From Myrica gale (lineage: Eukaryota; Streptophyta; Magnoliopsida; Fagales; Myricaceae), in assembly GCA_963930655.1 (NCBI GenBank), contig OZ005603.1:26736201-26800200 (forward strand): a stretch of DNA of 64,000 nucleotides, in the 5' to 3' direction. The notes under the pieces are model-generated. The model made no database searches. It was not told where the DNA came from and saw nothing but the letters and a program-made list of their open reading frames with translations. Positions 45,480 to 55,842 of this stretch are shown here, piece by piece. Within the stretch, counting starts at the first letter, position 1; each line of letters begins with the position of its first letter. The translations under genes and the position numbers were made by a program.

Positions 45480-46040
45480 TAATACAAGGGTTAATTGATC
45501 CTAACATTTCACATCTCCAAGCTAGGAGGGATCCTGGATTTCCCGGACACAAGAAAAAAATAATAATCTTTCTAAATTCAGGGCACAAGGGCTCTTCACT
45601 TTTAACAAATCCAGGGCACGAGGGCTCCTGCATTTCCTGGGCATGAAGGCCAAATAGTAATCTTTCTGAATCCAAGGCATGATGACTCCTGCATTTTCAT
45701 AAATCTAGGGCATGTGGGCTTCTGTCTTTCCTGGGCACGAGGGTCGAATAGTAATATTTCTAAATCCAGGGTACGATGGTTCTTGTCTTTTCATAAATAC
45801 AAGGCACGAGGACCAAATAATAATCTTTCTGAATCCAAGGCATGAGGACTCCTGCCTTTTCTTAAATCCAGGACACGAGGACTCTTATCTTTCATGGGCA
45901 CGAGGTTCAAATAGTAATCTCTCTGAATCTAGGGCACAAGGGCTCCTACATTTTCATAAATTCAGGGCATGAGGGCTCCTGTCTTTCCTTGGTATGAGGG
46001 CCGAATAGTAATCTTTCTGAATCCATGGCACGAGGGCTCC
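45480..46040. repeat. Tandem repeats in gypsy LTR, about 90-97 bp units
   Basis: Six to seven units are marked by AATAGTAATCTTTCTGAATC-like and GGGCACGAGGGCTCCTG-like blocks; the AATAGTAAT marks lie near 45464, 45561, 45651, 45746, 45810, 45908 and 46002. One interval is short (about 66 bp). A single unit recurs at 49546-49650. Confidence 0.8.
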
Positions 46041-46092
46041 TGAGTTACCTGGTCTTTCTTTTCAATCTATATATTAAAATCAAATACATCAT

Positions 46093-47052
46093 TTATTGAT
46101 AATACCTCTTTAGATGTTCCACATTCCAAGGATACGTGAGTGCATTGCCATCCAGGTCCTCCAAATGATAGGTGACCCTCCTTTCCTTGGTAACTTTGTA
46201 TGGTCCCTCCCACTTTGCATGCAGCTTCCCTTCTTAAGCATTCACGTTGGGAGGAAGGTTTTTCCGTAGAACGAGGTATCCTCGCTCAAATCGCAGTGGT
46301 TATATTTTTGCATTATAATACTGCCTAAATTGATTTTGGTAGGCAGTATTTGAAACCTTGGCATCTTCCCGAAGTTCTTCCACCAAATCCAGCTCCATTC
46401 TTATCACTTCGTCATTGTTAGATGGGTTGAAATGATCAACATGATAGCTCGGTATTTCCACCTCAACAGGTATCACAGCGTCAACCCCATACGCCAAAGA
46501 AAAAGGGGTATCTCCTGTTGGTGTTCTCATAGTTGTTCGGTAGGCCCATAACACCCCCGACAACTCGACAACCCATGACTCCTTATCATCCAAATGTCTT
46601 TTTATGTTTCTCACCAATGTGCGATTAGTCACTTCCACTAGCCCGTTCGCCTGAGAAGGGGCGGGGGAAGAAAAATGATTCGAGATTCTCAGCCCTGAAG
46701 AAAAAGTGCTAAAGCGATTGTTATCGAATCTTCGGTCATTGTCTAATATGATCACCTGGGGTAGGCCGAATCTACAAATGATATTCTTCCGCACAAATCT
46801 CTGAATGCATTCTTTCGTGATTTTAGCCAAAGGCTCAGTTTTTACCCACTTGGTGAAATAATCGATAACCACAACCAAGAATTTTACTTGCCCTTTTGCC
46901 TGAAGAAATAATCTCATTATGTCAATTCCCCACCAGGCAAAGGTACAGGGCGAGCTTACATGGGTCACCAGCTCCGCCGGTCTCCCCAGTATATCAGCAT
47001 GCCTCTGGCAATCATCATATGTATGCACAACCTTTTTGGAGTCACGGAGCAT
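46093..47052 (-). pseudogene. gypsy integrase remnant
   Basis: The minus strand shows the integrase core with the first Asp in WGIDIMRLF, VVVIDYFTKWVKTEPLAKIT, the second Asp in ILDNDRRF and the Glu in QANGLVEVTNRT. After a stop near 46300 the C-terminal part continues (RFERGYLVLRKNLPPNVNA, stop, KLHAKWEGPYKVTKERRVTY) to 46093. Family role: insertion of the cDNA copy. The zinc-finger part upstream is only partly visible. Stops make it inactive. Confidence 0.85.
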
Positions 47053-47323
47053 GGTAGGCTAAAAATATCCTACCCTCAGGGCTTTATGAGACAAAGCCTG
47101 ATATCCTGAGTGATTACCGCACATTCTTTCATGTATCTCTTGCAGCACATAAGTTGTCTCTCCATCCTGAAAACATCTCAAGAGAGGGAGTGAAGCTTTT
47201 CTTGTATAATATCTCCTACCTTAATACATAACTGGAGGATTGCAAGCGAATTTGTCGGGCTTCTTCTCGATCTTGTGGAAGGGTATCATCGATAAGAAAT
47301 GCCAAGATAGGCGTTCCCCACCA

Positions 47324-48140
47324 CTATATGGTATCAATAGGGCAGACCAGGTATTGCTCTTCTCGTTGTAAAGATGAAGAGCACATTATCACCCCTTTTG
47401 GTATACCATTTACCACATTCAAGTCGGGATTTGATGCTAATTGGGCCAAGCAGTCAACCTTTTCATTTTTCTCCCGAGATATTAATGTAAGCTCAAAACA
47501 TTTCAAAAGTTTTCTTCAATGCGTTTACCTAGACTACATATTACCACATTCGTTATTCCTTTGCAAAATAATCTCCTTGGACTTGGTTGACAACTAGTTG
47601 AGAATCACTCCGCGCATGTACTTCATCCTCCCCCATCACTCGTGTTATGGCCAAACCAGCCAGCAGAGCTTCATACTCAACTGGGAAATCAAAACGTAAA
47701 GCAAACTCGATTTCCACTCCTGGGGAGGTGAGAGCTACCCCAGCTCCACTGGCTATTTGATTCGAAGTGCCATCAATATGCACATTCCATGCTTTTTCGC
47801 AGCTGTGAGGGTCATTGAGCATCGAGTCCTAGGTAAAATCTAGCAAGAAATCTATCACTGCTTGCTCTTTTATGGTTGTGCGAGGGAAATATGATATATC
47901 GAATTCGCTGAGTTTCAAAGACCATTGAATTAGATGCCCTGACACATCAGGCTTTTGTACCACCTTCTTCAAGGGTAAGTCAGTAATTACACAAATGGTA
48001 TGGGCTTGGAAATAAGGGCGTAGTTTTTGTGCGATTACCATTAGACTAAATGCAATTCTTTCCATAAAAGAATATCTCACCCCTGCCCCTCGTAAGGCCC
48101 GGCTTACGTAAATATACATATAACAACTCGTCGGACACAA
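47324..48140 (-). pseudogene. gypsy RNase H region remnant
   Basis: Minus-strand pieces show the gypsy RNase H (YIYVSRALRGAGVRYSFMER, QAHTICVITDLPLKKVVQK) followed by the extra plant-type RNase H domain (NVHIDGTSNQIASGAGVALT, ARSDSQLVVNQVQGDYFAK) and its tail (ELTLISREKNEKVDCLAQLA). Stops at about 47826 and 47550 split them. Confidence 0.85.
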
Positions 48141-48309
48141 GTCGGTTGAGAATGAGAGGTTGAGACAAATATGTCTTGAGTGATTCTAAAGCCTGAGTAC
48201 ACTCCTCATCCCAAGCGAAGGTTTTCCTTAAGATCCGGAATAAAGGTAGGCATTGATCTGAAGATCGTGAGATAAATCGATTCAGGGCTACAACCTGCCC
48301 TATTATTTT

Positions 48310-49270
48310 CTACAGTTCCTTTCGATTGGTAGGTGACCTAAGTCGTAGGACTGCTTCAATCTTCTCAAGGTTAGCCTCAATTCCTCTATCTGAAACCATG
48401 AATCCCAGGAACTTTCCCAAAGATATACCGAAAGCACATTTAGCAGAGTTTAGCTTCATATCATAACGATCTAGGGTATCAAAGGTCTCATCCATATCTT
48501 TAAGATGCCCCACCATTTGTCTGTTTTTCACGAGCATGTCATCTACATAAACCTCCATATTTCTACCTATTTGCTTTTTAAACATAGCATTCACCAATCT
48601 TTGATAGGTAGCACTAGCATTTTTTTAGTCCAAATGGCATGACTAGATAACAATAAAGTCCTCTATCATTTATAAAAAATACATTTTCTAGGTCTGCCAG
48701 GTGCATCTTTATTTGGTTATAGCCCGAAAATGCATGCAAGAAAGAAAGGAACTCATGTTCAGCCTTTGAATCAACTAACATATCAATCCTAGGTAATAGA
48801 TATCTATCTTTCGAACATTTCTTATTAAGATCAGTAAAATCTACACACATTCACCATTGTTCATTAGACTTAGGAACCATTACTACATTCGCTACCCAAT
48901 TAGGATAGGCTACTTCTTTTATAAATCCTACCTCCAATAACTTGTCAACTTCTGCAGCTATCACTTTACTCCTTTCAGGTGCACAGGTCCTCCGTCTCTG
49001 TTTGACCGGCTTCCTGGCTAGATCGACACTAATTCGATGCATCATGACTGAAGGATCCACCCCTTTCATATCTCTATAGGTCCATGCAAAAGACTTCATC
49101 CGCAATCGTGAGAACTGGAGTAGTGCTTGCTTAGACTCATCATCCAACGATGAGCTCACCTTCACCACTTTATGCACTTCCAACTCCAGATTCTCCAAGG
49201 GCTTGGTCGTCTGGACACTTGGCATGAGCCTTTTATCTACTATTAGAGCTTCTAAAGACTTCATATTCAA
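48310..49270 (-). pseudogene. gypsy reverse transcriptase remnant
   Basis: The minus strand reads VDLARKPVKQRRRTCAPERS, EVDKLLEVGFIKEVAYPNWV, a stop, then CVDFTDLNKKCSKDRYLLPR, FLHAFSGYNQIKMHLAD and VMPFGLKK. After a frame change it continues with the catalytic YVDD in MEVYVDDMLVKNRQMVGHL and CAFGISLGKFLGFMVSDRGI. Domain content is near complete, but the breaks at about 48850 and 48605 inactivate it. Confidence 0.88.
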
Positions 49271-49312
49271 AACTTGGCGAGTCAGATGAGATGATCAGTT
49301 TGACGAACTAAT

Positions 49313-49331
49313 TTCCCACAGACGGTGCCAA
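49313..49331 (-). other. Primer-binding site of gypsy element
   Basis: On the minus strand TTGGCACCGTCTGTGGGAA follows the LTR end. This is the usual plant Ty3-gypsy motif (TTGGCGCCGTCTGTGGGAA) with one difference. Confidence 0.75.
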
Positions 49332-49335
49332 CTAA

Positions 49336-49650
49336 TGAAGCCATTTTTAACCGGTCTGTCACAAAGATCCGCTGGGCCAAAAGCCCGAAGGAACTAGACT
49401 CAAAGTCCAGTACTTTGGACGGGTTGAAAGGTCCAAACTCGCATTCCTTCCTCCCACAAGTAAAATAACACTATAAAATTCAGAGTCCTCCCGTATGGGG
49501 ATTTCTCCGATGACATTGTCAGTCATGATCGTCTAATATCACAACTCCAAGCCGTGAGGGATCCTGGATTTCCCAGACACAAGAAACAAATAATAATCTT
49601 TCTAAATCCAGGGCATGAGAGCCAAATAGTAATCTTTTTTAAGAAAAAAT
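49336..49650 (-). repeat. 5' LTR of gypsy element, truncated
   Basis: 49336-49545 matches 42731-42945 and 49546-49650 matches 45505-45605, both in the same direction. It ends before the tandem array and runs into MITE-like sequence, so its outer end is lost. Confidence 0.7.
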
Positions 49651-49681
49651 GATTTTTAAAGGTCTAGAAAAAATTAAAGGG

Positions 49682-50222
49682 CGTGTTTGCAAACCAAGAT
49701 TTCATAAAAATTTGAAAATCTTGTGAAAATTGAGGTAAATTAGAGTTATTAGATTTTGAAAGAAAATAATAAAAATAAAATTTACAATAAACAATGAATA
49801 GAGAGATAATTTAAATTAATTTTTTATGTTTATAATAATAGAATTAGATGATTTGATAGAAAGTGACATAATTTTAAAATTTCTTTACTTGTATATAGAA
49901 ATTTTTAAAATGAAAGAGAACAGCAAATATTTTGGTTTTCATGCCCTCGTATCACAATCACAATTCATAGCCCACTCTTGTTTTGCCCCGGCCCCGTCTG
50001 GCCCTCCACCAGCTATAATTTTCACTTCTCGCGTCCTGTGTCTCTATGTTTGGAGCCCAAATATTTGGGCTCAAATATTTGAATTTAATCATAAAAAATT
50101 CATCACATAATTTTTTATTATTATAATACTTATTAAAAATCATCTCTCTCTTCACTTTTTCACCAACTCCCATAATATTTCTTTACTTTATAATATTTCT
50201 CAAACCCCAGTACCCAAAATTT
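49682..50222. mobile_element. Two MITE-like blocks upstream of DUF617 gene
   Basis: The blocks at about 49682-49915 (GGGCGTGTTTGCAAACCAAG, ATGATTTGATAGAAAGTGAC) and 50045-50222 (ATCATCTCTCTCTTCACTTT, TTCACCAACTCCCATAATAT) carry opposite ends of the Tourist-like family. They may be one element opened by an insertion at about 49920-50045, or two partial copies. Confidence 0.5.
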
Positions 50223-50350
50223 TCACCCTAAAAAATATAATATATGTGTACATGCACGGACCAAAGCAACTCTCTCGCCAGCTTGCTCGCTCTTCTTTAA
50301 TTGACTTCCATCAAGAACATTAATTGCACCTACTTCGATCGTCAACCATT

Positions 50351-51954
50351 ATGAAAAAGATCGACTCCCTCCGTCGATTCTTCCCTTCTTGCTTCTTCCC
50401 CACCACACCCATGAACACCACTACCAGAACCACCACTCCCAATAAGCGCCTTACCACCTCACTCTGGGACGACCAACCCGAAGGCACTGGCCAAGCTTCC
50501 AAGAACCAAGACCGAGACTCTCAGACCTCCTCCACCTCCAGCGACACTGTTTCCGCCGCCGCTCCTACCAGCCCTATCTCCCAGCCTCGCCCCTCCAGAT
50601 CGATGGCGATCGGCACTATTTTCGGGCCCCGCCGTGGCCACGTCTAGTTCTGCGTCCAACACGACCGCCTTTCCTCCAAACCAACTCTCTTACTCGAACT
50701 CTCCATCTTGAAGAACCAGCTAGTCAAAGAAATGCGTAGTGGGCACGTCCGGATCGCCCTAGAGTGTGACAAGTCAGAGCTGGGGTCATGCCCGCTCCGC
50801 TCGGTCCCCGTCTGGACCATGTGCTGCAATGGCCGCAAGCTTGGGTTCGCGGCTAAGAGAAAAGCGAGCGAGCGGGTCAGGTCAATGCTAAAGACCATGC
50901 AGTCAACGACGGTAGGAGCAGGAGTCATACCTGGGGGATTCGGGTCGCCGGGCTCGGAGGAGGTCATTTACATGAGGGCTAATTACTAGGGCTGTGCAGC
51001 GGTACCGGCGGTGGGCCGGTTAACCGGCACCGCCGCCGGTACCGGCACCGTGTACCGTGCACCGGCGCCAAGCGGCACCGGTGCCGGTGAGTCAAAATCC
51101 CCAAATAACGGGGATTTTGACGGAAGCGGTGAAACCGCTCCTGCTGGGCGGTTTCACCGCTTTTTTTTGTTAACATTTATGAAACGACGTCGTTTTAATT
51201 TCTAGGGCGTCTTCTTAACCCTAATTCTTCTCCTCTTCGTCATTTCTTCTCTTCCTCCTCCCTCCCCCCCTCTCGGCCTCTCCCTCTTCGCCCTCTGCAA
51301 CTCTCTCGCTCTCGCTCTGCAACTCTCCCCTGCAACTCTCTCGCTCTCGCTCTCGCTCTGCAACTCTCTCGCTCTCGCTCTCCCCCGTTCATTGCGATTT
51401 GATTATTTTGTTGTATTTTTGGAGCAAATTTCTAGTTTCTTGCGATTTGGAATCTGCGATTTTGTTTGGTTTGATTTGGCTTGGAATCTGCTATTTGGTT
51501 TGGTTTGGTTTGATTTGGCTTGATTTGGGTTGAAATCTTGCGATTTGTGCAGTTTGGGTTGAGATCTTGCGATTTGTGCGGTTTGTTTAGATTTTTGTGA
51601 GATTTTGTTTTGATTTGTGTGGTTTTTAATTTTTTTTCCTTGAATTTTTTTGAATTTCCGGTGTTGTGGTGGTTACCGCCCACCGCCACCGCCAAAACCG
51701 CCACCGTTAGGTGACGGTTGTTCCCCTTACGGTGGCGGGGACGGTTCCCGTTTTTGGAGAACCGCCTAGAGCGGTGCCGGTGCCGGTGGAGGCCATAACC
51801 GCCACCGGCACCGGTTATGCACAGCCCTACTAATTACGAGCATGTGGTGGGAAATGGGGACTCGGAGTCGTTCCACCTCATCAACCCAGACGAGTACCCA
51901 GGTCAAGAATTCAGCATATTCTTGCTTAGGTCCACGAACGGAAATTTTTTTTGA
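50351..51954 (+). pseudogene. MIZU-KUSSEI 1-like (DUF617) gene, interrupted
   Basis: ATG 50351 opens a Ser/Thr-rich N-terminus (MKKIDSLRRFFPSCFFPTTP). The DUF617 domain starts at GTIFGPRRGHV (about 50611), where a stop TAG at 50645-50647 replaces the usual Trp. The domain continues in frame: FCVQHDRLSSKPTLLLEL, MRSGHVRIALECDK, VPVWTMCCNGRKLGFAAKR, MKTMQ-type VRSMLKTMQSTTVGAGVIPG, MRANY. At 50987 a hAT element interrupts it; beyond 51838 it resumes EHVVGNGDSESFHLINPDEY, GQEFSIFLLRS and stops at 51952-51954. Without the element, one duplication copy and the stop it would be about 250 residues, the normal family size, with no intron. MIZ1 is a root hydrotropism factor; relatives are poorly known. 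Confidence 0.92.
50987..51829. mobile_element. hAT element inserted in DUF617 exon
   Basis: The 843-bp element starts TAGGGCTGTGCAGCGGTACC and ends GGTTATGCACAGCCCTA. Perfect 8-bp duplications CTAATTAC lie at 50979-50986 and 51830-51837. Subterminal CCGGCACCGGTACCGG-type repeats, a CT-rich part (51240-51390, repeats of CTCTCGCTCTCGCTCTGCAA) and GGTTTGATTTGGCTT repeats fill it. No transposase. Confidence 0.95.
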
Positions 51955-54744
51955 ATGGGAGGGGCATTCGGGTAAATACATAAAAATCTTTGTCAGGGTC
52001 TTTTGGATTCTTGGAAGTCTCTTTAGAAGAGTCGGGAAGGGGGTACTAATTATGGCACGTTTTGCAAATGTAAATTTTGGTTAGAAAATTTCCATATTCC
52101 AAACATACCTCATGTAGTTGATGAATTTTCTTGGAGCTATTCTAAAGGAAAGGTCTTGCTGACCATATAATGAGCTTACTTGGTATAGTTGAGTTGATCG
52201 AGACTTGTCAATTAATAATAGAGGCTGAATATTCTGAGCTAATCATCAAGTTGGGAGGGGGTGAAGGCACCTGGTCCAAATAGTTTATACTCTTTTTAAA
52301 TGATATACGAAAAGCTGGGCTTCAAAATTAAGCTGCTTTATGCAGTATTCAGACCTTCTTTTGGCTGCATGGATGGTCAAGGTTTAAGAGACATTGCTAC
52401 CCATAATACCCTATACGATTCTACTAGATCTCCCTGGACTTCTTTCTTTTTTTTTTTTGGATTTTCAAAAGGTGTCACGTCTAAGCAACTATGAACATGT
52501 TCCCTATTCTGCAAATATTTGGGGTCACTTACCTAGCTATCTCAACCTGTCATATTGCATCAACGATACAAGAACTATTAAAGTTGCTCATTTTATTTGA
52601 CATACTACCCATTCATTGGTAATTAGCTCAATGTTTTAAGAGGCACATTGTACCTGTTTATAGTCTTCCCTAGTAACATGATTTTGATTTGGGAATAAGC
52701 ATACCAACAGCTCAGGAGAAAGAATGCGTACCTGTACTAATTACAAGACTGATCTCTTTCCATTTACGACATCAAAATTTCCTTTTTTTTATTTGCATGG
52801 TTCCCTTGAAATCAAAATAATGAGAATATATAAAATTCAGAAGAAAAATAAAAACAGGTATTAAGCATTCCAGCCTACCACCAAATTCATTGTATTCTCT
52901 GAAATGAACTATCATTCCAGCCTACCACATGAGCTATTTGAAAGTTACAATTGGGTCTCCAAGGTAACAAATTAGTAATTTAGCTCTATGAGGTAATAAT
53001 TTTAGAAAAAGGCCCCTCCATCTACCTTTAAAGTTAAATACTGACATGTGGGGATTCTTCTGAGTTTGAGATTTTGGGGGAAGAATGTGGGGGAGGTGGT
53101 TTGCGGAGATAAGTAGGGGAAAAAATTAAGTGTTTTTGTGTGTGTTTTGTAAGCTTGACTGATGTGGCAATGACATGTAAGTGGCTGATTGGGGCAGTAC
53201 TCACGTGGCCTTTGTTGGATAACGCGTTTAGATTAGACACGTAGTGCAATTTAATTGGATTGATGTAGCATTAATTTGATATGTCCGCATTTACCATAAA
53301 TAGAAAAGAACAGAGGTCGATGGAGGTGCCTCTTTTTTCCAAAATCATTACCTCAGGGAACTAAATGACTAATTTGTTACCTTAGGGATTCAATTGCAAC
53401 TTTTGAATACCTCAGGGGCCGTGAGTACAATTTCACCTATTAAAATAAAGGAATAAATTACATCTATGGTGTGAGGAGGCATGCTCCTCTCCAATTGTTG
53501 TCCGGATAATCCAATTTCAATCCAGCTAGCATTAATTGTTGGTAGTATAGATGATACAACATTCAATGTATGTTATGTCTATTTCTCTCTGAATTAGACC
53601 ATCTAATAATTCAAACATCAGATTAGAGAGGATTCTTAGAGCAATGTCATGGACTTGACTTCTCCATTGCTCTGGTTACAACCACACTAGAGTCTTGTTG
53701 AATATTAATTATAGATTTGTCTAGCCACGCATCAAGTAGTAGAGTGATTAAATAATGTACGAGTAGATCGAGAGCACGCGATGGTGAAGCTACGAAATAA
53801 ACTAGAAAGATCGATCCCCTTCCATGTTCAAAAGCAATGAAGGAACCTTGACGATGCTATTTCTCACGTATGCTGGACCAGAATGGTGGAACCTAGATCC
53901 TTTGATCCTTGAAACAAGGTCCACCCTGCGTTTTTTTGAAAGATTTAGAATACTATATTATCCTCAAGCATAACGTGACATTACTAATTAATTTAACAAA
54001 CGTACATGGATTGCTATTTGAGTTCCCCAAACACGCATAAAATGCCTTTTGATCATTTCTAGCTTAATATTAAACTGATGGAGTTCAAGAATTTATACTT
54101 TGATGATCTCTTTGAAGTAAGATTTCCCTTTGGGTTTAGTTTTCGGGGGGTGGGTTCGGGGAAAGACCGAGGTCAAACCTTTCATAGAAAAAGGGGAATT
54201 ATGAGAAGAACTGTTCTTTGTTTCATAATTAACCTCCATTGATCTGGACGACTGGACATGCAAAACTGCATATATACAGGCGTAAACCATCCACACACCT
54301 CCAAGCTTTACAGTCCGCACAGAAACAAATCAAGGAATTCACATTGAACTATTCATCTCTCAGTTGTTAGTTGATCATTACCAGCAACTTTCATGAAGCC
54401 GCTAAAGAATAATTGAATATCTTACTATCTGATACTCGTACCTGCAGGGTTCATCACCATGAATCATAGTTTTTCGTCAGTTATGGGTTTCAAGAAATAG
54501 AAAATTAAACTTCCAGAATTTGAGTGACAACTTTGAGCAGTCTTTCTACATCATGATAATCCATTACTCTTGTGTGAAGAATTTTTCTAACGTTCCATGA
54601 AGAAGTCACACCATAGGATACCGTACATTTATACACAAGGCTTCTGCGCGCCTTCTGGTGCTTAAGCAGCACGCACTACGTTTAGTACAACGTCAGAAGT
54701 TCTTTTTTTTTCTAATTAAAAACCAGAACAAGAAAACACCAAGT
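51955..54744. other. Intergenic stretch with one MITE
   Basis: No gene recognised. It contains the inverted-repeat element at about 52925-53435. Confidence 0.45.
52925..53435. mobile_element. Mutator-type MITE with long inverted repeats
   Basis: Left arm (GAAAGTTACAATTGGGTCTC, AAGGTAACAAATTAGTAATT, AGGCCCCTCCATCTACC) pairs inverted with the right arm (GGTCGATGGAGGTGCCTCTT, CTAATTTGTTACCTTAGGGA) over about 120 bp. Ends are not exact and no duplication was fixed. Nearby, CATTCCAGCCTACCAC occurs twice (about 52867 and 52912). Confidence 0.6.
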
Positions 54745-54747
54745 CTA

Positions 54748-55056
54748 AAACTGCATATCGCAACTCTGGATATGCTCGGGAATAGTAGAACTATCAAAGA
54801 AGCCAACACAACCAAAACGAGCTGCCCACTTAGCTAAAGAGTGAACCAAACCATTACACCTCCTCGAAACCCAAGCGACCTTCCACTCCCGAAACTCCTC
54901 CCAGCACTGCCGAATAAACTCCACCAAGCCAGAGAGATATATACACAAAGTGTGACTTCTTCTGGTACTCCACTTGCCTTCTTCATGTATAGATCTGTAG
55001 GGCCTCAAAACCTTCCTCCTAAACTCCTCCAAGCACTGCCGAATAAACTCCACCAT
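54748..55056 (-). pseudogene. LINE RNase H-like C-terminus remnant
   Basis: The minus strand ends WVSRRCNGLVHSLAKWAARF then GCVGFFDSSTIPEHIQSCD, the conserved C-terminus of the RNase H-like domain of plant non-LTR retrotransposons. Ahead of it the unit VEFIRQC-x-EEFR is present twice, about 128 bp apart, so part of the fragment was duplicated. No other LINE domain is nearby. Confidence 0.7.
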
Positions 55057-55425
55057 GCCAGATGAACTTGTTCCTTGACTGCTCCCCTTGCCTAGCTAGC
55101 TTTCTAAATAGAGGGACCTGAGAGTGCAACGATAAAGAAATATTTACAAAACAAGAAAACTAAAAAGTTTCTCCACTAGATGGTAGCTACATCAAGAAGT
55201 TTAGCTTCTGCAGGCTGATTACAAGCTTACGATTGCGAGTAAGGAAGAGGTAATCTGCATCCCAAGGACTAGATACACAAAAAGATCAGTGATCTAAACC
55301 TCAGGATGCAGATTACCCGTACCTAGCGCAATTGAACATCAATGGCAGGGAAAGCATAAGAATTAAGAAAAGACAGAAAACAGATCCATATATAGAAGGT
55401 TTCTAGGAGGAAGGTTTTGAGGCCC
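55000..55425. repeat. Nested inverted repeats
   Basis: GGGCCTCAAAACCTTCCTCC plus TA at 55000-55021 is repeated exactly in inverted form at 55404-55425. Between them GGTAATCTGCATCC (55249-55262) is inverted at about 55305-55318. I see no gene in 55057-55842. Confidence 0.75.
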
Positions 55426-55842
55426 TTGCTCAGCATGATGATAGGAATTTATAACGGTTCCTTATGTTAACATGATCCTCAAAGTATAGGTTATTAATAA
55501 ATTACAAAGGGGCGCATATAGTATAAAGCCATGATAAGGTGCTCTAAGCAGAATCGACAATGATTATGTTCTCTCCTAACCAATGATATAGTCGGGATCT
55601 TGCTTTTCATAGGCAATACTTCTACCTTGACTACTTTTTTTCTAGGGTTTAGAGAACTTTTTCTTAGCTTTTACAAAATATTTTCTCTTGATTATTGTAA
55701 CACGCTCATAGATACTGATGAAGAGAAAAACCCCACACGTCAGAGGTTTGTCTGCATGAATAGCGGAGTTCTTAGTGTGCTTGAAGCTTACCTCTGTGAT
55801 TGAAGAATCCTAAGCTTTGTGAATAAATGTGGTCATGTGGGT

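Larger units (their letters stand above)
42731..46045 (-). repeat. 3' LTR of gypsy element, long, with insert
   Basis: 42731-42945 matches the other LTR at 49336-49545, and 45505-45605 matches 49546-49650. The two blocks that are adjacent in the right copy are thus separated here by about 2.55 kb. Either a segment was inserted here or the right copy lost it. The junction sequences (ATCGTCTAATAT left, ATCCTAACATT right) resemble each other. Confidence 0.6.
42731..49650 (-). mobile_element. Ty3-gypsy LTR retrotransposon without gag
   Basis: On the minus strand the order is LTR end (49336), primer site (49331-49313), reverse transcriptase, RNase H, integrase, then a purine-rich stretch and a second LTR. 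The two LTR copies share about 215 bases (49336-49545 with 42731-42945). The gag and protease genes are absent: coding begins only about 40 bases from the primer site with the region ahead of reverse transcriptase. All coding parts carry stops or frame shifts. The right LTR also shares 49546-49650 with 45505-45605. Outer bounds are approximate and no target duplication was found. Confidence 0.85.

Noticed and set aside
46300..49270. CRISPR-like or satellite reading of the repeats near 45.5-46.0 kb
   Set aside because: Units are uneven (66-97 bp), diverged and lie in a plant gypsy LTR; no spacer structure.
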